From: Hofstenia miamia
Taxonomy: Eukaryota > Xenacoelomorpha > Acoela
Assembly: GCA_004352715.1 (NCBI GenBank)
Contig: SCFE01000070.1
Location: 498,382 to 562,381 of the forward strand
Reading direction: 5' to 3'
DNA: 64,000 nt
How positions within the stretch are numbered: position 1 is the stretch's first letter; each line of letters begins with the position of its first letter. Positions 36,766 through 48,369 of the stretch are shown one piece after another. The translations under genes and the position numbers were made by a program. Below the pieces are notes generated by a model. That model worked only from the letters and a program-made list of their open reading frames with translations, ran no database searches and was not told where the DNA came from.

Positions 36766-37512
36766 TCTCTAAGAAATTGATAGAATGGATCACAAATATA
36801 AAAAATGGAATAAAATGTAAATGAATTTTCAAGGTTTATCCATAATATCCATTTTGATAATTCACAATATACATTTAAAAAACACTGATTATTTGGCACC
36901 TTGAATTCTAACCAGGCAGTTTTTCAAGTTTATGCTGCCAATCAAAAAATCTTGTAAACACCACAGAATGGTAAAATATTGCTGTAATAGAAGCAGATTA
37001 TAATTAAGTGTACTATACATATTGTTTTAAGTATTCCTTTGTAGTACTTTGTTGACTTTGACATTAGAATAAATGTTTTTTTACAAAATTTAACAAATTT
37101 ATTCACCTGGTGGTATGGTCTTATTTAACTTTACTTTACAAGGATTTTGTTGAGTTATTTGCATTAAGCTAAATGGAATATACAAAACCTTTTAATTTTC
37201 AAATTCCATTTGCCAATTTTTTCCATGAGCTCCTAATATCAATGACAGCAAGAAATTATTTTCCTGTTTGAGGGTGCAATTTTAGAATATTCAGGCCAAT
37301 AAAAGGTTTGAATTCTTCAACTTAGAGAGCTCTATAGGCCTGCAAAATGTCATGGTGATAGCTGCAATATTGCCAGAGCAATGAGCAAAAATGTGGTTTT
37401 TAAGAATATTAGAGAATCTATAGGAACCAACTAATGTTGCTTAACAAAACAAAATAACAACAGTACTTTATTTTTGGTCCAATAAATGTGAAAGTTTCTT
37501 AAGACATAAATA

Positions 37513-39545
37513 ATGCAGACATGTACAAAATGTGCAACATATACAATTCTGAAAGCTACAGATGAAAAGTTATCTTCATATGAAACAATTAACAAACTTG
37601 GTTTTAAAATTATTAAAGCTACAGATGAAAAGTTATCTTCATATGAAACAATTAACAAACTTGGTTTTAAAATTATTGCATTCACAAGGAAAAATTTTCA
37701 TGATCATAAAATGGGAACTTATTAATGTCAATCTTTGATAATTCAGATCTTAAAAATAATGAATTAATAAATGTGTTTTAGACTACATTTGGGAACAAGT
37801 TAGGAATAAAAGAGGTTTTAAAAGATACACTAAAATATCTTAAGAATTGAACTATATAAATTTGTATTAAATTGTCTGAGGATATCTTCAAATGAATTAG
37901 TAAACTGGTGTAAAGCTTGGCATAAAAATTTTAGCATTCATACTTTTGATCCAATGTATAGAAAGTTTATTTCATATACAAATAATTATAATTCCTCAGA
38001 TATAACATTAGTGTATATTTGAAACACTATCATTTGTTTCCAATTTTAGACAATGACTTTAAATGAACTGCTTCAAAAGCTAATCAAGAGGGTACTGATA
38101 AACTTTTAAGATATATGAAAATCTTAAAATGGTCAAATAGGCATGAGAAAATTTTAAAATTAAGTAAGTTGGAGGATCTTAAGCACTTTAAGCAAAAGAA
38201 TTTTGTTTTTGTTCTACACACAAAATTTCTGTTACAACATAGTTTTAATTTTATATTCATTTGAAGAATAGAAGAATTTTAGATTGATTTTTGACCACAA
38301 ATTAGGCATGTTAGTTTTAAATGAAGGATATGACAAATGATGACTGATATGTAATACATTATATGAAATTTACAAAACCTAAAATTTCATTGGTCAAATT
38401 CATCATATTCAAGTCTTAGTAATAATTTATTTGAACAACAAAATTTGTGCATTCAAGAATCACAATATTATGATGGAATAAAGCAGATATTAGATGATTT
38501 TTACTTACTGCACTACAAAGATGTTCACATGAATTCATATATTTTATATAATTCAATAGTTGACATAGATATATGTAAGTACTATTCTTCTTCACTTTAC
38601 AAAATTGAAGATTCAATTCCAGTTTATACAATACATGATAAAATTACTAATTTTTTTAGAAAATTATAAATCAAATTTTGATGTATATATATAAAGGGGA
38701 ATTCTATATTAATGAAATAGATCTTCATCATGCTATATATATAGGTAGTTCCATAAAAATAGAAGCAGGTTTCTATTCATATTCTTTAATAAAATAATAA
38801 TAAATAAATGGAATATGCCAATTTTAAATATTAAAAATAAATTATTAGCAAAGAAGTGTCTGAAGGCAGAAACTTTTTAGTATTTTATAAAATATATTTT
38901 TGATACCTTTCCAGAAAAAGAATCTAAAACATTTGTTAATACTTTTATTGGGAATTACATAGAAATAAAATAAGACTAACTATGGCTTCAAATATGCTGA
39001 ATATGAAACTGAAATGAATTGTTGGACTGAGGCAATGATTTCAAAAAAGAATATAATTATTCATAAATTAAACAATATATTCAAACTTATATGCAATAAA
39101 TACAGATATCATATATACTACTAATCCTAAAAAATATATGAATACAAGAAAGATTTTACATTTAATTCCTCATACATTCACACACCACTTATGTATAAAA
39201 ATGATATAACATATTTAAAAAAAGCAATATAGATTCATATATTTGTGAAGATAGAACAATGTATATAGGACCAACAAGATCAGGTAAGAATACAAAGTTA
39301 TGTGAACTTATTAAAAAGAGCAAAAATCCAAATATTTTTACATATACAAATAAAGCAATTGAAAACATAAGAAGAAGATTAAAGAGTGTTAATAAAATTT
39401 TTTATACATTTGATAGTAATTTTTCTGAATAGAGCTATAACAAATTAGATGATTTAAAGAACAAGGAGATATTTATAAGTGAATTTTCAATGGTGCCAAA
39501 TAAATGGATATCAAAAATTTATCAAGGCTTTCTTCAATATGCATT
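37513..39545 (+). pseudogene. B-family DNA polymerase-like gene relic joined to the N-terminal half of an SF1 helicase
   Basis: Frames broken by many stops give KLSSYETINKLGFKII (37,570), NELVNWCKAWHKNF (37,895) and KESKTFVNTFIGNYIE (38,925). At about 39,080-39,120 comes LYAINTDIIYTTNPKK, which resembles motif C of viral-type polymerase B (xDTDS, with N for the first D). The sequence then runs into a helicase: Walker A GPTRSGKNT (39,268-39,294), TYTNKAIENIRRR, an in-frame TAG at 39,430, and the Walker B region IFISEFSMVPNKWI, where Ser replaces the usual Asp. Such polymerase-helicase proteins replicate large mobile DNA elements or viruses. The family is not identified. Repeat R3 interrupts the gene right after Walker B. 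Confidence 0.55.
37551..37676 (+). repeat. Perfect 63-bp tandem duplication, in frame
   Basis: The 63-base unit beginning AAAGCTACAGATGAAAAGTT occurs twice in succession without a mismatch. This duplicates 21 codons of the polymerase-like relic without changing its frame. Confidence 0.9.
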
Positions 39546-39551
39546 AGAATC

Positions 39552-40247
39552 AGGGGCTGGGAATTCTAATTACACTAAGAACTAATTGTGATAGAGTTGC
39601 AGAATTGACCCTATCATAACAGCCCAGATTCTAGCAAAATATTGACTAATAGAAAAACATTGGTAATTCATCCATGTAACCAGTAACTGTTTAGAAAACA
39701 TCCAGGATGAATATGTTGTATGGCTTCCAGTCAAAGTGCTATCCAGGGAAAGAGAAGTTTGTAACTTGCTTGATTGGTGCTACCCTATTTGTCTCATAAC
39801 TTATTATCTATCTCAATACAAAATAAACAACTCAATGGTTTTCTGATCTCTCAACCCACTAAATAATAGCATGTAATTGCCATGCATTCATTTTAACCAA
39901 TGGTATAATATCATCACAGTGTAGTAAATTATCATAGCCTGCACATGTTGCTTTAGAATGAAAGGTTTTATTATATCTATCCATATCCATACATGTAACC
40001 TAATGCAGTCCACAATTTGGGCTGCTTACTGTCTGAATGCTACTCATTGATTCAGTACTCAAAGAAGTACTAACAAATTTTCACAGGAGCTTACACAATA
40101 ATTATGTTAAACATAAAATATCAAAAAAATAAAGTACAAAAGAAAAATGAACACAGTACAAGAGAGATAAACTCTATTGAACATTAACTACAGCATTGTT
40201 CATATTTATACATTGTTTCAGAAAATAATTACCTGTCTTTGTTTACA
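39552..40247 (+). repeat. LTR-like repeat copy R3 (subtype B), inserted in the helicase relic
   Basis: It starts GGGCTGGGAATTCTAATTAC and ends ATTACCTGTCTTTGTTTACA. The family leader mark GAGGGGACAGA follows at about 40,318. Helicase coding sequence stops just before it and resumes at about 40,440, so this copy and about 190 bases of leader interrupt that gene. Confidence 0.8.
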
Positions 40248-40439
40248 ATTGAAAATCATGCAAACATTTTTCCCTCACAAATGGAATTGAGCAACAAATA
40301 CATGTAGCAATACTTTGAGGGGACAGAATAATAATATCACAAACTAATATTGAAATGAGATAGCTTACATCATGTTGACATTATTATAAAGAATTACAAA
40401 TGAGAAAATAAAATAAAAATCAGCAAATTTTCCCAAATG

Positions 40440-41060
40440 ATACTACAATGCATATACTATTAATATGTTTGGTGATCTACATCAATGTTCACCTGTAGAA
40501 AGCCATTTTTGAAATAATTATAATTACTTGATATCACCTGCAATTAAACAAAGGTGTCCAACTAAAAAAAAATATTGAATTACAAAGAAGAAACTGATAG
40601 CTATGACAAATCATTACTACAATTTAATGAAATAAAACCTTTGCTTCAAAATATATTTTTTCTAAAAAAAACAAGAAAACTAGTTACAAATGAATGCTGT
40701 AAAGAATTTACAAAATGAAAGATCATTGCTCTATCAACACAGGTAAAAAGAAAGAGGAACCTCCTTTAGAAGTAAAATTTAAATATAATAAGGGCATTAA
40801 AATATATGAAATATGTGAAAGTATGCCTGTAATGGCTACCAATAATATGAAAGAGCAACATATATCTAATACCATGGAATTTAATATAGAAGAAATACAA
40901 AATGAATACATAAATTAATAATGACTTAACATTCACTATAAATGATTTCAGAAAGAAATATATTCCCTCATTTTGTCGAACAGTTTATAAATTTCAAGGA
41001 TGTGGCATCAAGAACTTTGTAATAATTTGGAAACAAGACTTAATTTGCACTTGAAATCCA
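40440..41060 (+). pseudogene. SF1 helicase relic, C-terminal half
   Basis: It resumes with motif III, INMFGDLHQCSPVES (about 40,459-40,503). LLQFNEIKPLLQNIFFLKKT and VTNECCKEFT follow in a shifted frame. The frame 40,715-40,918 then gives MPVMATNNMKEQHISNTMEF, with the accessory 'PV(I/M)ATxN' and NTMEF blocks. Finally CRTVYKFQGCGI (40,974-41,010) is motif V. The order III, then V matches Pif1/RecD-like SF1 helicases. At least three frameshifts separate the pieces. It continues the 37.5-39.5 kb gene after the R3 insertion. Confidence 0.62.
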
Positions 41061-41938
41061 AAGATAAATAAATAAATATTATAGGAAATTTGACCCAGTT
41101 CAAGAAGCACTTAAAAGTAAATGTAAACCAAAAATTTCTTTGATTATTGATGTTCCATCAAAAGATATAAAAATGCTGGAAAAGATTGAAAAAGGATATA
41201 TCAATGATTTTGCAAATAAATATCAAGAGAAATTTTTAAATGTACAACACAACAAAAAAACTTCAAAACAAAAATCAATAATGTACAAATGTGAAATGGA
41301 AAAGGAAGAAGAAATAAGAAAATGGAAATGACAAGAAATTAAAACATTTGTAAAAAAATGTATGATAAAATTCAAGTACAACACTATTCATTTTTATAAA
41401 GATATGCTTTGCATTATTGTATTCATTTAAATTTTTAGGAAGTATATCTAAATATTGTGTATGATTTCATTTTTTCTGTTCTAAAATATTCTCCTTTTGT
41501 GCTGTTGTTAGTTTTGATATTTACCAATTTCCAATTGAAAAGCTGTATGCTAAAATTTTCTGTTAAAAAAAATTCACAAGTGGTTTTGTCTTTTGTCACA
41601 TGAAAATTGATATATTCCTTCTTTTTGAATTGTTAGAGTCTTTGGGGCATAATCAATCAGACAGTTGTTGTTTGTGAAGAAGTTGTGGCTCAGTATCATC
41701 TGGTACATTGGTGGCTGGTAGATTGTATCTACTGTAGAGTCACTCAGGGTCTTTAGGACTTCCTGGGATTATTATTCTTTATTCTAATTTTGCACTGACG
41801 TCAGGCTGACATATTTCTTTATTTCTAGTTTAGTTTGCAAATGCTGTTTTCATGTCCCCTTGATTGGTGCTAAGTGTATTGCTCAAATTAAATTGCAAGG
41901 GAAATTTTTGATATGACTATCTTGTGATTTGGTTTGAT
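41061..41938. other. Centre of the nested inverted repeat
   Basis: The plus-strand frame 41,140-41,331 is lysine-rich without a known motif. On the minus strand this is the leader after R4, with GGGGACATGAAAACAG (about 41,848) and CTGAGTGACTCTACAG (about 41,735). Confidence 0.4.
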
Positions 41939-42633
41939 TGTAAACAAAGACAGGTAATAACTTGAATTTTATAAATTGAGTAACAATGTTGAGAACAGTT
42001 AATAGATTTTATCTAGCTTCAATTACAGTTTACCTTTTCTACTATTACTTACTTATTGTTCAATTGCAAATAATTGTATAAGTTAAGGCAACAATTTGGG
42101 AGTACTTTCCTCAAAGTACCAGAGCAACACATAGCTCTAGAGATCTTTTCAGATCACCTATCCCAAATTGTGGACCATTTAGGTTACAGATATGGATATG
42201 TATAAGGAAATAATAAATCTCTTCTTCTATATGCAACATGTACATGCACCTATAATTAATTACACTGTGATGATATTATGCTGTTGGTTAGCATGAATGC
42301 ATGGTAACTACATGCTATTATTTAGTGAGCTGAGAAATAACAATGAAAATGAGATGTTTATTCTTTATAGAAATATAAAATAAAATGTGAGACATTTAAG
42401 GGAGCACCATTCACTAAGGTTAAGCACTTCTCCTTTTGCCAGCACTTCAGCTGGAAGCCATACAAATTGGTCATTTTGGAATTTACCTAAAAAGTCATAG
42501 TTACTTGGATGAATTACCAATGTTTGTTTTGATAATTCTATTTAACAGAATCAGGGCTGTTCTTATGAGGTTGTTCTTTCAACCTTCTGCAGTGTCAATG
42601 AGTTAGCTAGTGTAATTATAATTCCAGCCCACA
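41939..42633 (-). repeat. LTR-like repeat copy R4 (subtype B)
   Basis: The minus-strand reading begins TGTGGGCTGGAATTATAATT and ends ATTACCTGTCTTTGTTTACA, about 695 bases. It is the inverted partner of R3, with the same start and the same final 20 bases. Its 5' edge abuts the decayed protease reading frame. Confidence 0.82.
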
Positions 42634-42639
42634 TTTCTA

Positions 42640-43900
42640 CACTACTATGTACATATCCTGTTGGGATTTAGTGTTCTGGATTGTTAGTAGCATGTTTTTC
42701 ATGACTCCTTTGATATTAACATAAATTCTTGATGCATTCATTTGCAAAGGAGTAAGCTTTTATTGTGATAGATGCCCCTGTGTTGAGAATTGCTTTAATG
42801 CTGATACTGCTAATTGTGACAGGAATTAAAGTACATTCAAATAGTTCTTTGACAACAAAGATTTCATTTGCACAGTCTTGTGATGGCTACCAGTTTTGTT
42901 TAAATCATTCTCAATTTTGTTTGATTGTTGTGCTAATTCTTCTGCATCTTCTTCAGTATAGAGTCCTTCAACTTTTACAGCAAATGAAATTGTTTTGCAA
43001 TCAGGTTGAGTGTGGCTTTGTTGGCCACATATTTTACATCTGATTTTTTGATTATCTATTTGCAGTTTGTTGATTGCTGACTATGCTGTATTCTTTTTGA
43101 AGAATTTTAGGCTTTCATTGGTGGATATTTTTATCATTTGTCTGTTGAAATGTCCATTATTCTCAATGCTGAGATGAATTGAGACCATTTTCATATCAAT
43201 GTTTCTATGTCATTATTGATATTGCATTTGTTTTGAATCTTCTTATTTTTTTGATTAGTCAGTTATGGATTAATGAGAATAAATCTTAAAGATAGTAGGG
43301 TTCTTCCTGTTGGGAGAGGCATGACAGTCTATTGAATTTGTAGATGAAGTTTATGATATCATTGTCCTTTGTCAAGTTGCAGTAGTAGAGCTGCATTCTA
43401 TAGTGTTTTCTAGTGTTGTTATTGCTAAAGTGATCTGCTTGTGCATCTGTGAGTTTTTTGTAATCTGCTTTTGCTTTTACATCAAGATTGAAGTATATTT
43501 GTAAAGCTGTGTTTCTGCAAAACAATGGCAACTCTGTACCCTTGGTTCTATTCTGTTGTAATAAGTAAACTTCAAAAAGTACAAGCCATCCTGGAAAAAT
43601 TGAAGAGTTCTAGATATTTTCATATCCATGTTTGGAGGGTGATTGGGTAACATGGAGACTCTTTTCTTTGGTTTTTTGTCAAACATTTGTTGAGGAGTTG
43701 GCATTGGGGATGTAGCTCATTTTCATCTTTGGGGTGTGATGTTGTTGGTAGTACAGAACTCACAAAATTTGTGCTTTGAGTTGTTCTGTTTTTGATAAGT
43801 TTCATTAATAAGGTTATTGATGCTAGAATATCATTTTTGAAATAGCTTAGTTTATTTTCCATTTTTTACTTTTGCTCTAGGAAGTTGACTTCAAGGTATT
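42640..43900 (-). pseudogene. Gag-protease relic of a retroelement
   Basis: From right to left, a frame starts MENKLSYFKNDILASI (43,862). A Ty3-type capsid-like part follows, with LQIYFNLDVKAKADYKKL, HFSNNNTRKHYRMQLYY and NFIYKFNRL (43,500-43,320). A zinc knuckle then has perfect CX2CX4HX4C spacing (CKICGQQSHTQPDC, 43,038-42,997). Next is PVTISSISIKAILNTGAS (about 42,823-42,770), which matches the retropepsin active-site strand, with Asn in place of the catalytic Asp. Gag packages the element RNA and retropepsin cleaves the polyprotein. No reverse transcriptase or integrase follows; R4 abuts the 3' side instead. Several stops and shifts are present. Confidence 0.65.
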
Positions 43901-45619
43901 CTATCAAGATATTTTTTGTATTAAATATTAGACTTGCTGGTGAGGGATAACTTCTCTGTGTAATTCTAGAATTAGTTCAATAAGTTTGGCTTTCTTGAGA
44001 TTGCTAAAAATGTGAAATTATATTAGATTGACACTTTTATATAGATGTTTAACTTTGAAGGAGAGAGTTTAGTATTACTAGGAGTGACAGCAGTCAATCT
44101 CTTATTCTGTAGTAAAATAAATTGGTTCCACTAGGCAAAAATCTTTCATTGTATCATTATTGCTTAATGCAAAATTTTTCAAATTTTCTAGGTCTTATAT
44201 AAAAGATAAGAAAAACTTTCATTTTAGTAGTGATATAACTAATTGTCTTTTAGGTTCATGCACCAAAAGTGGTCAAAGATATTGTAGAATGCTGTACTTG
44301 TGGTAGAAGCATATGGAACACTCAGCAAGCATTCTATCTTTAGAAATAATAAACAACTGATGAAACTACTAGTTAAGTATGTACTTCTATCTTTTGAGAA
44401 AATAAGGGCATGTTCATTCTATAGGTTAACAAATACTTAGTGCACATGTAAATTCCAAACTTCTTCTTACAGAATTATGGCCTCCAGTCAAAGAGATTAA
44501 CCATTTCCAATACCTAATTCTCAGCTCATTTTAGACTAGAGAAAATACAACAATTATAGCTAAATGCAAACTGTCCTTCACAACCATACTAATCTTTATA
44601 CCTATTCCTAATATCACCCAGACTAAGGAGATTAATCATCTTACCATTTAAATATTCTGATTATCTTACCTGTCACCTGAAGTGATATGCTAAGCATTAA
44701 TCATACTGATCAATAACTTAATATAAATAAATATATTAATGATAATAAGTGGGCAATTTAGGAAAAAGTTATTATCTGAAAAATACTAAAAGAGTAAGTT
44801 AGTTAAATATAGCAATGAGTAAAAACAAAACAAATTAGCAAAAGACACAATGATGTCTGTGATTCAAATTTATGTGCATAAATTGTACAATAACTAGTAT
44901 CAAATCTTAATATTAATTAGACACTAAATGTTATTTTACAAAAATGATGCAAATATACTACAATATTGAGTGAGTTTTAATTTTGATTACCAGATTTGGG
45001 GTGATGATGCCTATATATATATANNNNNNNNNNNNNNNNNNNNNNNNNNNNNNNNNNNNNNNNNNNNNNNNNNNNNNNNNNNNNNNNNNNNNNNNNNNNN
45101 NNNNNNNNNNNNNNNNNNNNNNNNNNNNNNNNNTATATATATATATATTCTTTAAAAACCAAAAATTTTCCTATAGATAATTTATTTCAGCACAACTTTA
45201 AACTATCATTATAGTTGAAATTTTTGCCTATATCAAATGTAATCAATGAAACTTTAATTATATAATTGGGTATTGAATTTAGATGTGTGGCTGCTTTATT
45301 ACCAAAAGGAAGCTACTATTACTCTTTCATTGCTATTAGCCACATTTTAAAACAAAATATTAGAATTTCCTCTACTTTGTTTTGAAAATATTCATTGTTA
45401 GTGTAAAGTCACTCAGGGCTCTCTTTTGATTTTGATCATTTTTCATTTGTATTAGTGCTAAATACTGCCTTAAATTAGTTTATTGCATCACTGTGATGTC
45501 TTGATTATTCACTATCAGTTTTTGAGTGCAGTTATTCAAATTTAAAATTATCTGTCCCCTTGTTTTAGATAAAAGTTTAATTGCTCTATAATTTTGCAAA
45601 GGAACTCAAATGTGAATTT
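43901..45619 (-). other. Leader-like region between R5 and the Gag relic, with a gap
   Basis: Minus-strand leader marks recur (AAGGGGACAGATAA near 45,554; CCTGAGTGACTTTACAC near 45,410). A TA microsatellite holds a 110-base N-run at 45,024-45,133. No other gene is recognised. Confidence 0.5.
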
Positions 45620-46345
45620 AGTAAATCCCAAACAGGTAATAATTCTCAAATTGTTATAAATATGTGAGAGACCTGTAGTGATTGCACAATATAATTAGTC
45701 TCACTTCAATCATGTTTGCTCTTTTTGAATTATTTATTAAGTTAACCATTTTAGATTCTTCAATGGATTGTTATGTAATAATTATTGCTTAAGTTCCAGT
45801 GACAATTTGGGAGTTACTACACTGTGTTTTGGGCAACAACATGCTCACTTCCAGTTTGCAGCCCAAATTGTGGTACCACATTAGGTTACAGCTATGACTA
45901 AGTATAGGGAAATTACAACTTCATTCAATCATTTCTTAATGCACTTAATAGATTACAATGTGATGATAATATATCATTGATGAATGTGAATGCATGGCAA
46001 CTACATATGATATTCATTATTTATTTACATGAGCTGAGGAAATAAGAAAAATTGAGATTTGGTTTAATTGAACTAGAAATTAACAACTAGAGACACACAA
46101 GTAGCACCTTGGCAAGCTTGGATCTATTTGTGGATACTGCTTCAGTGTTATGCAATGTGAATTGGTCACTGTTGGAAGATAATTCTCTGTGAAATATTTT
46201 CTGTTTCTTTATTGAACTGGCAAACTACCAATGTTCTCTTTTTCTGTTGGAATGCAGGTCACTCTCTATGATGGTAGCATTTGTAACCTTCTGCCTATCA
46301 ACTTAGTTTCCTAGTACCACTAGAGTAGTCAGAGCTCCCCTGTGA
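45620..46345 (-). repeat. LTR-like repeat copy R5 (subtype A)
   Basis: The minus-strand reading starts GGGGAGCTCTGACTACTCTA and ends GAGAATTATTACCTGTTTGG. It is the inverted partner of R2, alignable over its whole length. Its outer end lies about 110 bases inside the right border of the CpG-poor region. Confidence 0.82.
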
Positions 46346-46459
46346 GTCTACATTACCAAATATTGAATACATTATAATTCAAAGATTTATTACTAATGCT
46401 TTATTTAATCATGTGCATGTGCACACATATGTTTTCAAATTTACCACATGAATGACGTG

Positions 46460-48330
46460 GAAGTTCCATTTGAATAAAATTCACCACTTAACAACATATC
46501 AGTATGAATCCAATTTGACATTCAAGGAAATTTCAAAAATTAATGTAATACTTACAACTTATATAGGCATGTGAATACCGTGGAAATTATAGCATGCATT
46601 GGAAGGTGCATAAATTTATTTAAGAAGAAACATTTGCTTCAAAGAACACTTAGATTCTGATAGAATGACCAATAAACCAAAAATGTTCACCATTTTTTCA
46701 GTTTTTTTTTCATTTTTATATTTTTTAGAAAGCTTCATTTAAATCAAAATTTTAGTAGCAGGCATCAAATAAACCTAAATGCCTACATTCTATGTGATTT
46801 CAAATTCCCTTGACAAGAACAGGCTGGAGGTCTAGCAGGTAAGAACATAGTAATCTCATGTCTACAGGTGCTAAGGCTTTACATAAAAGTATATATAATA
46901 TATATAATATAAAATTCAAAATTGATGTATATTATAAGAAACAGGCCAGAGTGAATCACCTAACATCCTATTGGTGAAGGAAGGCAGCCAAGAATGCATA
47001 GAATCCAGGCAGTGAAGCACTGACAATGTGTATTTTCAACTTCACTCTCTCTTGAATTAGTTGTTGTTTAACATTTATTAAGATAATGAATTAAAAAGAC
47101 AACAAATTTAAGCAAAAGCAAAACTTTAATTAAATACTTAGACATTGCTCTATTGCATAATACCCAGTGAAAACAGTAAATGATTGCTATACCAAAGGTA
47201 GAGATTTTTGGCAACTGTAAACAGATTCAACATTAAATAACCTCAAATTTATGGAAACTAGATTAATTGCTTTGACACTAGCATCTCTAGTATTGCTGTT
47301 TTAGGACAATCTGGTACAGCTCTTAAAGGGCATATAGTAACATTTGTGCATTTTGGACTAGAGGTCTAAGCTACTAAAATAATGGGTACTTTACATATTC
47401 ATATTGTCATATTGTGCCCAATATTCAACCACATGCTATTGCTCATAATAATTTAAGTAGCATACTCCTGAAGTTCTTATTAACTTAATGTATACTCATT
47501 TATCAGGAAAAGTATTTGATATAGATAATGTAAATTTAGAAAATGCTTTAGCATGACTATTTTGATGACAATGACGAGTATGAAAAGCGTAAATATTTAA
47601 TCACTTTGTGTCTTTAGCAGAATGAGGTACATGTTGCAAAGATGTATCAAGTGCAACTAAATGTAGGTTAGGAATTCACTGTATGTAAATTGAAAAATTT
47701 GTTATTATGCAATTTTACAGAAAAAGCTGTTGTAAAAACAATGTTGCCACTTCACCCACCATTGAAAGGCCAATTTCATTTAATGAAATAGGCTAAAAAT
47801 TAATGATATTTTTAATGCATCAAATGATGAATATAAAAAGGATGAAAATATATGCAATTGCATATTGCCATTTTAGCCAATCCTATAGGTAGGGAAGCTA
47901 TTTACAGAAATTGTAAAGACTAAAGACGGATTTAAAATAATACCCAAACATCTATTTTATGCCAATAGAAGAGAAGGAATAAAAAAATATGAGTTTGTAT
48001 GAATACGTTGCCATTGTTACTATAACATGAAATAAACCTGATAATGTCACTGAAAACAAAACTGGTCGTTGCTGCAATGCTCGATTTAGATTTATTAATA
48101 ATTTTTGTGAATCTCGTGTACAATCTTTAAGACCTAAACAACTTGTACTTGGATTCTGTAAAATCTTTCAACCCACCTATCCTGGTAAAAAATTACAAAA
48201 TCTATCCACTTTATAGACAAAAAAAGCTAATCACTTTGCTGAATTTGTAGCTGTAATTTTTTATCAATGGGATATAAATGATTTGCCAGATGTTTCATTT
48301 GAGTTGATAGAATATAGAATGATCCTTGAT
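46460..48330. other. AT-rich stretch where CpG returns; no gene recognised
   Basis: Short frames only. Plus-strand pieces near 47,950-48,350 look protein-like (QSLRPKQLVLGFCKIFQPTY; SFELIEYRMILDTKSNDF) but break repeatedly and match nothing I know. Confidence 0.3.
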
Positions 48331-48369
48331 ACAAAATCAAATGATTTCATTTCAAGATCACGATATCTA

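Larger units (their letters stand above)
29507..46455. other. CpG-free island carrying LTR-like repeats and viral/retroelement gene relics
   Basis: In about 16.9 kb I find about four CpG dinucleotides (near 32,113, 34,313, 40,977 and 41,809). With roughly 14% each of C and G, several hundred would be expected. GpC is common, so the loss is specific to CpG. Both edges are sharp: the last CpG on the left is at 29,503 and the first on the right at about 46,456. These lie within 300 bases of the outermost copies of the repeat family described below. Confidence 0.9.

Noticed and set aside
38416-38669. Overlapping plus and minus frames as an independent gene
   Set aside because: The plus-strand frame fits best as an unresolved middle part of the polymerase-like relic; the minus frame has no support.
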